From: Diploptera punctata
Lineage: Eukaryota; Arthropoda; Insecta; Blattodea; Blaberidae
Length of the DNA stretch: 64,000 bases
Direction: 5' to 3'
NCBI GenBank assembly: GCA_030220185.1
Contig: JASPKZ010007797.1
Coordinates: 1,222,001-1,286,000 of the forward strand
A model generated the notes under the pieces. The model was not told the origin of the DNA. It saw only the letters and a program-made list of their open reading frames with translations, and searched no databases. Shown here piece by piece: positions 20,395 through 30,146 of this stretch. Every line of letters begins with the position of its first letter. The stretch's first letter is position 1. The translations under genes and the position numbers were made by a program.

Positions 20395-20515
20395 GAAAAA
20401 TAAGTGTTTGAATTGGATTCGCCTGGTAGTGTAATGGATATCACACTGAGGTACACACTCAGAGATCCGGGTTCGAATCCCGTCCAGGCATTTATTTTTC
20501 TTATCATTCCATATA
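20395..20515 (+). repeat. Single tRNA-like cassette, third type
   Basis: ATAAGAAAAATAAG and TTATTTTTCTTAT flank a tRNA-like segment of about 70 nt with GTAGTGTAATGGATATCAC and B box GGTTCGAATCC. It is the complete form of the cassette folded back at 20073-20262. Confidence 0.75.
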
Positions 20516-20524
20516 TATATATAT

Positions 20525-21100
20525 GAATATGAAAGTTTTCTTAGGTTTTCCGCGTCTTGGATTCGAGTTCGGTCTCTGGCCACTGATTCCGACGTTTATA
20601 GAGATTGATAAAAGGCCACATTCCATGAACACCTGAGATGATGACCAAAGATTACCATCTACATGGAAAACTGCTCTCGCCGCCCACCATGTCATCCCCA
20701 GAACAGCGAAGAAGATATGAAGAAAACACGGTTGGGCAACATGGAGTGTGGTCGATGCTTGGATGGGTGTACAGCTTCCGAAACGGACCACACTGAAAAC
20801 TGAAGGTGTTTAACTACATAAAAACTAAACCTTGGATAGGTGTACGGCTTCAGAAACAGACCACACTGAAAACTGAAGGTATTTAACAACATAAGAACTA
20901 AACCTTGAATGGGTGTATGTCTTCGGAAATGGCCCACAGCGAAAACTCTATGTATTTTATTATACGAGACCTAAACCTGTGACTCGAACTTATCATTCCT
21001 TGATAATGGCATATGGGATCATGCCGAAACGTCGAAATCAGTGGCCAGAGGCCAAACTTGAATCCAAGATGCGGAAAACCCAAGAAAACTTTCATATTCA
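20525..21100. repeat. Inverted repeat with three internal tandem units
   Basis: The left end (20528-20600) is inverse to the right end (21020-21095), the same arms as at 18690-19118. In between, a unit of about 67 bp with GGGTGTACGGCTTC and CCACACTGAAAACTGAAGG occurs three times (about 20757-20960). Confidence 0.75.
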
Positions 21101-21184
21101 TACTTATATCCGTGAAAATCTGCAATATAACATATATATATATATATATAAACAAATGTGTGAATTGAAATTCATCGGAGAATA

Positions 21185-21690
21185 TTTTTGACAACTCACC
21201 TCATAAATTTCGTGTTTTTCACGACTCGTACCAAAGAACATTTTAGAAATATTAAAAATTGTTAAATTGAAAAATCTACAATTGTTGCACATAGTTTATT
21301 AGAACATCATAAAATTGGAAGAGAAGCAAAACTTTTAAAACAGGTGGATAAACCTTTAGAAGTTCACAATTTTCCACAATTGCAAATTAGATATATTCCA
21401 ACATAAATTCTACCCCCCTTAAAAATAAAACTTTACAAGTTGACAGTTTGGGAGAAGATATACATTCAGAAAATAAAAAGTGATCAATGAATTTTAATAT
21501 TCCTAACGAACAAAATTTGATTTTGAAGTTCATAAATTCAACCATAGATGGCAGCGCTGAAGATGGTGACAAAAGAAGAGTTGATGGGCGAGGAATTTCG
21601 TTAGTCGGAGTTATGGCTGAAGATGGAGGTGATTACGTTTGAAACAGAAGTTTCGTAAAACACACAAAATTTATGAGGTGATGTTTGTAT
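21185..21690 (+). mobile_element. PLE GIY-YIG C-terminal remnant
   Basis: The plus strand carries ..EHFRN.., AHSLLEHHKIGREAKLLKQV, TVWEKIYIQK and NFNIPNEQNLILKFIN-like stretches with shifts, close to the PLE at 56268. The 3' end AAATTTATGAGGTGA lacks the ACCTCAT tail. Confidence 0.7.
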
Positions 21691-21704
21691 TATTAATTTA
21701 ACAC

Positions 21705-22130
21705 TTCTCACTGAAGGATAAATTATATTTGAAGAGAAAAATGATGGTAGAGATGGTAGAGCATTGGTCTAGAAAGCCAAAGGTCCCGGGTTCGAGTCTC
21801 GGTCTGAGCAAACATTTTTCTCTTCATATATAATTTATCCTTCAGTGAGAAGTGTTAAATTAATAATACAAACATCAATTGAAGCCCTACTGGCTTTATA
21901 AAAAGTAGTGTCTAAATTCCCGATAAATGTCTTCTTAACTAAGAAGCCACCATTTGCAAAGATAGAAGCAAAGGCTTCATAACATTTGGTGCTGGTAATT
22001 ACAACGTATATAAGAGAAAAATTTGCGTCTAGATCGGAACTCACCCCAATAGCTCAGATGGTAGAGCATTGGCCTAGAAAGCCAAAGGTCCCAGGTTCGA
22101 GTCACATTCTGGGTGATCATTTTTCTTCAA
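21705..22130 (+). repeat. Two tRNA-like cassettes
   Basis: The tRNA-like parts end near 21810 and 22112 (GGGTTCGAGTCTCGG and AGGTTCGAGTCACAT), about 300 bp apart, with the body containing AAGCCACCATTTGCAAAGAT between them. They are more decayed than the array at 4395. Confidence 0.7.
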
Positions 22131-22388
22131 AGTTAAAATTGGGAAACACATTATGAGGTTCTTAATTAATAAATTAATGAGTCATTTTAACATCTTACCT
22201 CATATTTCATGTTTTATCAAACACGGTAACTATAGTTTTCAAATGATCTTGTCATTCATTTTCAACCGCCATCCGGTAGTCATAATGGCAGTTGAAAATT
22301 AATGACAAGATCATTTGAAAACTATAGTTACCGTGTTTGATAAAACATGAAATATGAGGTAAGATGTTAAAATGACTCATTAATTTAT
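22131..22388 (-). mobile_element. PLE solo hairpin inserted in a tRNA-like cassette
   Basis: The arms (about 22165-22275 and 22285-22385) are near-perfect inverted repeats; the left arm alone has the tail ACATTATGAGGTTCTTAA. TGATCATTTTTCTTCAAA at 22113-22130 recurs, with two extra bases, right after the hairpin, so the insertion split the 3' flank of the cassette and duplicated it. Confidence 0.75.
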
Positions 22389-22500
22389 TGATCATTTTTC
22401 TCTTCAAATATAATTTATGAGGTGAGTTGTCAAAAAATGTTATCCAATGAATTTCAATGATTATATATCATAATGTTTACTTCCCAACATTAATTTAATA
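22389..22500 (+). mobile_element. Cassette flank joined to a PLE 3' tail
   Basis: After the duplicated cassette flank, the sequence runs into a PLE 3' end (TTTATGAGGTGAGTTG.. CATAATGTTTACTTCCC) of the family at 27480. Confidence 0.5.
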
Positions 22501-23080
22501 AAATGTAACTGCTGAACTGATCTTTGTAAAAATTTGTACATACAGGTTTTCAGATATGACGAGTGTTTAGCTGCTGTCTATTATTCTCTAAGACTACTAG
22601 ACGTAGGAGTTCATCTGAATGAAAATTTAAAAATTACTCTAGCAGTTACAATTTTTTACGTTTCACAATGAAACCCGGTATATAGTATTAAAATAAAGTG
22701 AGGTAGATATTATCCAAAAATCAGAAAAATCTGACCATTGTAAGTAGGAGTTTACCTGAAATTCGAAATTAAAAATTGATTCTAGTAACCACCGTGTTTA
22801 GTCTATTTCATTTTCAGACATACGGGGCATCTAAAAAAGAATTACGATAAAGATTTATAATTATTTTTGTTCTTACTTATTCGACTAAGTATAAAAACAC
22901 ATATTTAATTTATTTAGGTGTATCAGTGCATGCCGGGTATTAACTAGTGTACAATATATACAGAGAATTTCACAGTGGCTTTGCCATTTGTTCATTGGTT
23001 GGCAGGTGGTTAGATAAGTGAGTGATTGCTGGCAACCAGCTAGTTCAACTTCACCTAATTAAAACTTCTAAACCATAATA
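22501..23080. other. No recognised feature
   Basis: AT-rich unique-looking sequence; no coding signal or repeat recognised. Confidence 0.5.
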
Positions 23081-23082
23081 TT

Positions 23083-23425
23083 GTCCCGTGCCATAACCAA
23101 GTGGTTAAGGCAGGAAGCCTTGGCGCAGAGCTATGGGACTTGCACTGGTTCAGGTCTCCATGGGGGAAGACATTTTCTCATGGTATTTCGGCCAGTATGG
23201 GACCGGTGCCCACCCAGCATCGTGAGGCATTTGGGTAGCTACAATAAGTAGCTGATCCAGATTGAGAAAACCAGCTATAACGGCTGGGAGACTCGACATG
23301 CTGACCACATGTCACCCATACACTGGCTGATGATCATCTACCTATGTGATTAACACATGTAGATGTGAGGCCAGCAGCCGGCTGGTAGGCTAAGGGCCTT
23401 CTAGGCCTATTGCACCAGGAGTTTT
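23083..23425 (+). mobile_element. SINE family B, full length
   Basis: The tRNA-like head (CATAACCAAGTGGTTAAGGC, B box GGTTCAGGTCTCC) is followed by a long body with CATTTGGGTAGCTACAATAA, GCTGACCACATGTCACC and GGCCTTCTAGGCCTATTGCA. A second copy is at 42935-43231 on the minus strand. Confidence 0.85.
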
Positions 23426-24345
23426 AAACCATAATATTGGAGCATGTAACGGGATACATACAATTCAGATGGAATTTCTTTAGGTTAACTTCAAAGATAT
23501 TTACACAAAATTTCCAAATTCACTTAACTCATATCACAATTCACTGATTTCATACAATTTTTCACTAATAAAATTTCTTTCTTCACAATGTATTTTATCA
23601 CTCAGTTCTCTACACTTGCTTACAGTTTCACTTAGATCATCTTCTTGCCTTCACACTTAGGTCATGTTTACTCATCCACACTTTGGATATGACTGGCCAA
23701 TGGATCCTCACACCTCCTTATATATGCAAGAGTAGGAATAATCTGGACTCCTGCCTAGACTGTTCCTGAGTAGAAGCTTCAAGAGTTAGATTATTCTGGA
23801 ATTGACATACATGAAAAATTATTTCTCCAGAAAGCAAGTCTAGAGAAGTCATTTGCAGACTGCGCTCTATCCAAATCTAACTTCTGTTGGATTATAAGTA
23901 GAGTCCAAATTTCTATGTAATAAAAGATAAGATTGCAATACAGATAGTATATATTATTGAATTGTTTGTGTGTGAAACCAAGATAAAAGACAGTCTGGAA
24001 TCTTACTTCTCATTATACTATTCAACTGTTTGTGTGTGGAACCAAATCAAAAGAGAGTCATAAGTTTAATTTCTCACTATACTATGTTGCAACCTTACCT
24101 TTTAGTACATACAAATCCGGACTTTAGTTACAAGGAATCCTGCTGCCGCCTGTGGTATTCAGTCCAATTGAGCAATGTATCAATAATGCATCACAATTTG
24201 TTGTATTTTATTTGAATTATTATAGTTATGTTATATATTAATTAAAAAAAATTATACTTCGGACAGAAGCTGTTGGAAGTGTTCTCCACCTTGCTAAATA
24301 TAGGTCTAGGCAAAAATGTTTCTTTTCAAATATAATAGTTCATAT
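23426..24345. other. No gene; one short tandem duplication
   Basis: Unremarkable AT-rich sequence. A unit of about 65 bp with TGTTTGTGTGTG.AACCAA and TTCTCA.TATACTA is present twice (23957-24021 and 24022-24086), diverged. Confidence 0.55.
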
Positions 24346-24357
24346 CTCTTTAAAAAG

Positions 24358-24656
24358 GGGCACGCCATAGCGTAGTGGTTAAGGCACTGCGCTACAAGCC
24401 GGAAGATCGAGGGTTCGAGTCCCAGTGGGGTAAGGATTTTTAAACTGACCCAAACCTTATGGCAGCACTATGGCCCGGGGTCAACTCAGCCTATAACAGA
24501 AATGAGTACCAGACACTTGTTCTGGGGGCAAAGGTGGCCGTCATGCAGGGCTGACAACCTGGCTGACATCAAGTGTCGATTGTCTAGAAAAAGTGGGAGC
24601 CTTAACCTCCTACTACCCCAAGGGCCTTCTGAGGTCTGTTGTGGGATCACTTTACT
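24358..24656 (+). mobile_element. SINE family A copy
   Basis: It has the same head and body as 14180-14482 (GCGTAGTGGTTAAGGCACTG, GTGGGAGCCTTAACCTCC) and ends GGGATCACTTTACTTTTT. Confidence 0.85.
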
Positions 24657-24839
24657 TTTTTATCTCTTTAAAATAATGTAGTCATAAATACCCATGAGCT
24701 CCTCTGCATTGATTTGTCTAATTTAGTCATGAATTTTATTCTTAGAGTTGTAAATAATTATTTATGTTATATTATAATGTGTAATTGATATAACTACAAT
24801 AATTAATGTAAAATACAGCATATTACAGTTAGTAAATAT

Positions 24840-25530
24840 ACATGCAGAGGATTTAGCTCTTCTGGCACTTTCCGGAAATGATTTGCAACGATCAATTTAT
24901 AATTTACAAAAAATAGCTCCAAATTTAATATGGAAATATCAATTAACAAAAATAAAATTATGGCAGTAAAATCTGTCTCCAGAATAAAATTTTAGAGAGA
25001 TCTAATCAATTTAAATATCTTGGATATTATCTCTCTATCTGAGATGAAAAGGATATCCTTGAAAAAAATTACTAGTTATAATAAAAGTTTGGGAATTATT
25101 AATCAAGTTATGAAACCATCCCTTGTACAAAAAAACACCAAATTACGTTTATATAACACTTTGGCTAGACCAGTGTTGACCTATGGTAGTGAAGCATGGA
25201 CATTAAAAAGACAACATGAAAGCAGAATAATGGCTTGTGAAATGAGATTCATGCGCAGAACAGCTGGTTACACCAGATGGGATCGGAAAAGGAACACCGA
25301 TATCTTAAAAGAATTGAAGACTGCCAATTTTGGAATATATTAAACAGTACCAACTAAATTGGAAACACCATCTAGAAAGAATGAGTTCAAATTGGATCCC
25401 CAAAGCTGTTTATAATTATATACCGAAAGGATGAAGATCACTGGGCCGTCCTATGAAACGCTGGAGGGAAAATTTTCTATAGGATTGTAACAGGCCTTGG
25501 CATAATACTTGGAAGGAAGAAGAAGAAGAA
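24840..25530 (+). mobile_element. LINE 3' end, RTE type
   Basis: Starting within the reverse transcriptase (a SALSG-like and KTKIM-like region in broken frames), the open part encodes LARPVLTYGSEAWTLKRQHE, CEMRFMRRTAGYTRWDRKRN and then GRPMKRWRENF in another frame. It ends in a GAA-rich tail (AGAAGAAGAAGAA). Confidence 0.7.
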
Positions 25531-25740
25531 ATATACATGTAAGCTTTAATTTAGTGAATTGCCGTGGCTTCAAGTAGTCAGTTGCCAGCAATCATTCATT
25601 TACCTATAGTCCATGAGGGCTAAAGTGTCTAGAATATTTTAGAAAGAGAAAGAGTACTCACCATCTTCTTTCTCACTCATACGCATATCTCTTCACGGTG
25701 ACAGCGGTAGGGCAGACACTCCCTGTAGTGAACATAGATC
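25531..25740. other. No recognised feature
   Basis: Spacer between a LINE 3' end and the ORF at 25792; nothing recognised. Confidence 0.4.
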
Positions 25741-26010
25741 AGTGGTGGCATTCCCTTCTTCTAAAGATTCTTCCTGGCAAGTTTCTATGTCTTAATTTTC
25801 ATCGTCGTCGGCATCGTCTAAATTTATTTCAAACCAATCACTAATTTCGTCCATTAAACCGTCTGCCTGCCAATATGACTCTTCAATCTTTTCAGTGTGT
25901 TCACACGCTCTTCTCCAATTTTCTGCAGTCACTTTTAACAGAGCACTCTGAACCAGTCGCCACTGACAAAAATTACCTGACACAAAAGCGACTGGACGGA
26001 AGTGGGGGGG
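25741..26010 (-). pseudogene. Possible transposase or host C-terminal fragment
   Basis: A 63-codon minus frame (25983-25792) reads VTAENWRRACEHTEKIEESY, then W-ADGLMDEISDWFEINLDD with an acidic end DADDDEN. A pattern of WxxxxxHxxKxEExYW followed by an acidic tail occurs at the C-terminus of some insect transposases of the DDE superfamily as I recall them, but I cannot confirm this. Nothing upstream on the same strand (26010-26220) restores a longer frame. Confidence 0.35.
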
Positions 26011-26280
26011 GGAGTTTTTCTAGCATTCCTAAGTAATTTTACAAGGGTAGCCCATTATAGTACACATGTCACTCAGACGTCTAGCGAAGGGTGGAAGAAC
26101 AGTTCTCTAGACAAGGATAGTAGAAATCATGCCAACTTGGTACTTTTACACTATAGCTGCCCACCAGCTGACGAACAAACAGCAAAGATACTGTGAAACT
26201 CTGTACAAAGAAGGACTTAATATATATTATTAATATATACAAGGAAAATTACTTTTTCCTTGAAATCCAAAAAAAACTTC

Positions 26281-26795
26281 ATGGTTAAATATGGGAAATA
26301 ACATTATGAGGTTCTTAATTTGTAAATTAATGAGTCATTTTTTAACATCTTACCTCATATTTTATGTTTCTTCAAACACATGAACTAACTTTCGAGAGAA
26401 GGATCTCTCTCATTTTCAACCGACATTATGACTACTGGATTTTTGTTGGAGTCTCCATCAATAACGTTGCCATCTGGTGTTGATTTGATGAACTTTGAGA
26501 TGAGGTCACGTTCATCAGGAATCTCGAAATTGACAATTTGGGAGAGGATATATATTCAGAAGAACAAATTTAGATCCATGAATTTCAAGATTCCTGATGA
26601 ACATGACCTCATCTGAAAGTTCATCAAATCAACACCAGATGGCAACGTTATTGATGGAGATTCCAACGAAAATCTGGTAGTCATAATGTCAGTTGAAAAT
26701 GAGAGGGATCCTTATCTCGAAAACTAGTTCCCGTGTTTGAAGAAACATAAAATATGAGGTAAGATGTTAAAAAAATGACTCATTAATTTACGAAT
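26281..26795. mobile_element. PLE foldback, about 250-bp arms
   Basis: Arms meet near 26535; both encode remnants of ..KNKFRSMNFKIPDEHDLI. The left side alone has the tail TAACATTATGAGGTTC. AATCCAAAAAAAACTTC (left) and AATCTAAAAAACTTC (right) may be the target-site duplication. Confidence 0.75.
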
Positions 26796-26899
26796 CTAAA
26801 AAACTTCTTTTAGTTGTACAGCATCCATACTGCCTTCCCTGTATGTTAAACTTTGGAGGTAATTAAACACATGACTACACTGTATATCTTTTAAGAATT

Positions 26900-27010
26900 A
26901 AATTAATGTCTTTATTACCTCACCTCATATCCTTTTTCTTCTAGACTGCAGTTTCGGACCTTATCTCCATCGTCAGTAGCCTCTGGTCGACCAGTGTTAT
27001 GTCATTTATT
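26900..27010 (-). mobile_element. PLE 3'-end remnant
   Basis: One arm of the family at 9222-9460 (TTATTACCTCACCTCATATC, then GACTGCAGTTTCGGA), without an opposing arm. Confidence 0.6.
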
Positions 27011-27465
27011 GGCGGTTTTTTTCTTACTTCTTCTTTCTCTTTTACTGTTTCACACTTCTAAGTGATAGTGGATAATCTAATGACACCTCAAACTCCATTT
27101 TGACAAAAAATACTTATCTGGTTTTTTTGCTGTACCATTCATATAATTAGGCAAATTTCATTATTATTAAATTTTGTTACTAAGGTGGTAAAATCTAGTA
27201 GTGCAATAGAGTCCTGGAAATTGTTACTCAGTAACTTGATATTCAGTTTTTTTTTTACTTTTATTATAGTTTTGGTAATAATTTAAAAATAATTTTAAAA
27301 ACAAGATGTAAAAGTATACCCAATTTTGGAACATGTTAATTTAAAATATAACACGAAAGATGTAAATGTTTACGTTTGGACCAAAGACATATTGAAATTT
27401 ATGAATTAAATTAATGTTAAATTCTTAAATTAAACCTCATAGCATTTTTTCCCTGTGAAAGTAAA
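27011..27465. other. No recognised gene
   Basis: AT-rich sequence. A PLE tail (AAACCTCATAGCATTTTTTCC) is at 27432-27453; otherwise nothing. Confidence 0.45.
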
Positions 27466-27479
27466 ATACATATTGAAAT

Positions 27480-27750
27480 TAAAATTCATCGGAGAACATA
27501 TTGTTTAAACAACTCACCTCATAGGATTCATGCTTCCATGATATCGCAATTTCAAACATAGTCATGTTCATCTTCAGCCATAACTCCGATAAATGAGTCG
27601 GAGTTATGGCTGAAGATGAACATGACTATGTTTGAAATCGCGATATCATGGAAGCATGAATCCTATGAGGTGAGTTGTTTAAACAATATGTTCTCCGATG
27701 AATTTTAATGATTATACCTCATAATGTTTACTTCCCAACATTAATTTAAT
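27480..27750 (+). mobile_element. PLE solo hairpin with 14-bp TSD
   Basis: Arms of about 115 bp (27480-27593 and 27600-27715) are near-perfect inverted repeats. The right arm alone has ACCTCATAATGTTTACTTCC. ATACATATTGAAAT occurs at 27466-27479 and 27751-27764. It is the same family as the PLE at 56268, reduced to its last ~120 bp twice. Confidence 0.85.
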
Positions 27751-27899
27751 ATACATATTGAAATGTTAAAATTGAGGAAAAAAAGTCCAAAGCATAGTTA
27801 AATACACAAGGAAATAAATTATTTAATGCAGACAGATGTAGTCACAAGGTGTAAAAAAGTTAATTCAATAACAGAACAATCAGCAGGCAGGTGTGTTTA

Positions 27900-28335
27900 T
27901 GGTGAAATTAAATGTTTCTTACCTCTCCTCATATAAATCTTCTAACTAGATCGCGATTTCGAGACCATAACGGTCTCATCGTCAGTACAATCTTGGCGAC
28001 TGATGTTTTCCTTTGTTTTTCTGAATGTGGATCTTTTCCCAAACCGTGAGTTCCTTTTGTTTGTCTATTTGTTTAATTAGACTGGCTTTTGATTCAATTA
28101 AATGTTTTTCGGACCAAGCATGAGCAGCTACTGCTGACTTTTCCACTTCTCCATTTTTGATGTTTCTAAGATGTTCTTTCACCCTTGTTTTCAAATTACT
28201 TTTCGTTTTTTCCAATATAAATTTTTATGGTCTCAAAATTGCGATCTACTTAGAAGATTTATATGAGGAGAGGTAAGAAACATTTAATTTCACCATAAAT
28301 TAAACCTCATAGTAATTAATTCCTATAAAAGTTAA
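27900..28335. mobile_element. PLE remnant (GIY-YIG C-terminal half)
   Basis: The minus strand frame 28215-27982 reads KTKSNLKTRVKEHLRNIKNG, then EVEKSAVAAHAWSEKHLIES and ELTVWEKIHIQKNK. The ends ATATGAGGAGAGGTAAG (right) and CTCTCCTCATAT (left) form a foldback; the tail AAACCTCATAGTAATTAATTCC follows at 28306. Confidence 0.7.
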
Positions 28336-28740
28336 AAATAAAGGCAGGTGTGTTGTTCAGTGCTGTGTATATGGAGGTATCGTGAGTGCCTTTAAATTCT
28401 GTATATTTTAACTACATTTCAGAAGGGAACATGAATTACTAATATATAGTATTATTATGCTTCCATATTTTATATTTTGAAGTAAGTTTTATACACACTC
28501 CGCTCAACTGAAGAATAGAGTAGATGTAAGTAAATAGCCATATAACTTGTAGCTTTGGGTTGTATCAAAAGAATGTAAAGACAAGGTGTGTCAAACTGAT
28601 TTGAACCATGGATCACTTAATGTTTTATCTGATCCGTCATGAACCACACATGGTCTACAAACATTACCATTGCTAAATCCATATTTTTTTTAATTGGCTG
28701 AGTTCTTGCTTGTTGATATTATTCGTTTTTAAATATCTTA
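28336..28740. other. No recognised feature
   Basis: AT-rich intergenic sequence; nothing recognised. Confidence 0.45.
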
Positions 28741-29775
28741 ATGATGGACAAATTATATTTGAAAAGAAAAATATATGCCTAGACTGGAGTTTGAACCCAG
28801 GACCTTTGACTTTCTATGTCAATGCTCTGTCCAAGTGGGCTACCTAGGCTTCCAATCTAAATGCGTATTTTTCTCTTCTACATAGTTAATTCCCTAACCC
28901 CAAATGCTACAAGCTGTTGCTACGATTTTTGCAAATGGCGGCTCCTTTGTTAAGAAGACTTTTTATTGGGAATTTAAACATTACTTATAAAGCCAGTAGT
29001 GCTTCTTTCAATGTTGATATTATTCGTTTTTAAATATCTTAATGATGGACAAATTATATTTGAAAAGAAAAATATATGCCTAGACTGGGGTTTGAACTAA
29101 GGACCTTTGACTCTCTATGTCAATGCTCTATCCAAGTGAGCTACCTAGACCTCCAATCAATATGCATATATTTCTCTTTTACATAGTTAATTCCCTAACC
29201 CCAAATGCTACGAGCCGTTGCTACAGTTTTTGCAAGTGGCGGTTCCTTTGTTAAGAAGACTTTTTATTGGGAATTTAAACATTACTTATAAAGCCAGTAG
29301 TGCTTCTTTCAATGTTCATATTATTCGTTTTTAAACATCTTAATGATGGACAAATTATATTTGAAAAGAAAAATATATGCCTAGACTCCTAGACTGGGGT
29401 TTGAACCCAGGACCTTTGACTCTCTATGTCAATGCTTTACCCAAGTGAACTACCTAGGCCTCCAATCTAAACGCATATTTTTCTCTTCTACATAGTTAAT
29501 TCCCTAAACCCAAATGTAAGAAGCACTACTGGCTTTATAAGTAATGTTTAAATTCCCAATAAAAAGTCTTCTTAACAAAGGAGCCGCCATTTGCAAAAAT
29601 CGTTGCAACGGCTCGTAGCATTTGGGGTTAGGGAATTAACTATGTAGAAGAGAAAAATATGCATTTAGATTGGAGGCCTAGGTAGCTCACTTGGATAGAG
29701 CATTGACATAGAGAGTCAGGTCCTGGGTTCAAACCCCAGTCTAGGCGCATATTTTTCTTTTCAAATATAATGAGT
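28741..29775. repeat. tRNA-like tandem array, second type, with inverted last unit
   Basis: Three direct units of about 293 bp (starting near 28741, 29033 and 29327) have tRNA-like parts at about 28780-28852, 29080-29150 and 29392-29460 on the minus strand (GGTTTGAACCCAGGACCTTT). A fourth, plus-oriented unit (29515-29760) is the mirror image. The body, with GCAAATGGCGGCTCCTTTGT, is clearly the body of the array at 4395 although the tRNA-like head is different. Confidence 0.8.
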
Positions 29776-29873
29776 TTTTGCTTGTTATCGATTCATGTTT
29801 ATATTTGTTGATGCATTAATAACTGTTTCAATAAAAATAAAATTATGTTAAAATAATAGGAAAGGTAAAGTGA

Positions 29874-30137
29874 TCTCACTATAAGCCTTAAGTTGTCCTG
29901 GGATGTCCTTGGAGTAGTAGAAAGGTTAAGGTTCCCACCTATTGAGACAATCAGCACAAGATGTCAGCCCTACGTGACAGCTCCTTAACCCCCAGAACAT
30001 CTATCTGGTGCTCATTTCTGTTAGAAGTTGAATTAACTCTAGGGCTATGATTATGCCAAATCCTGATCCATTGGGATTTGAACCTGCAACTCTCCGGCTA
30101 GTATATTGTCTTAAGCAACCATAAAATGGCTTGGCCT
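29874..30137 (-). mobile_element. SINE family A copy
   Basis: The minus strand has the decayed head (30075-30137) and body; the 3' end is CACTTTACC on the minus strand at 29869-29880. It abuts the tail of the LINE at 30147. Confidence 0.7.
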
Positions 30138-30146
30138 CCTAACTTA

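Noticed and set aside
26590..26630. Hammerhead-like CTGATGA followed by GAAA in a PLE remnant
   Set aside because: The sequence between cannot form stem II, stems I and III are absent, and it lies in conserved coding sequence (IPDEHDLI). No complete hammerhead core was found by eye in any PLE end or cassette.
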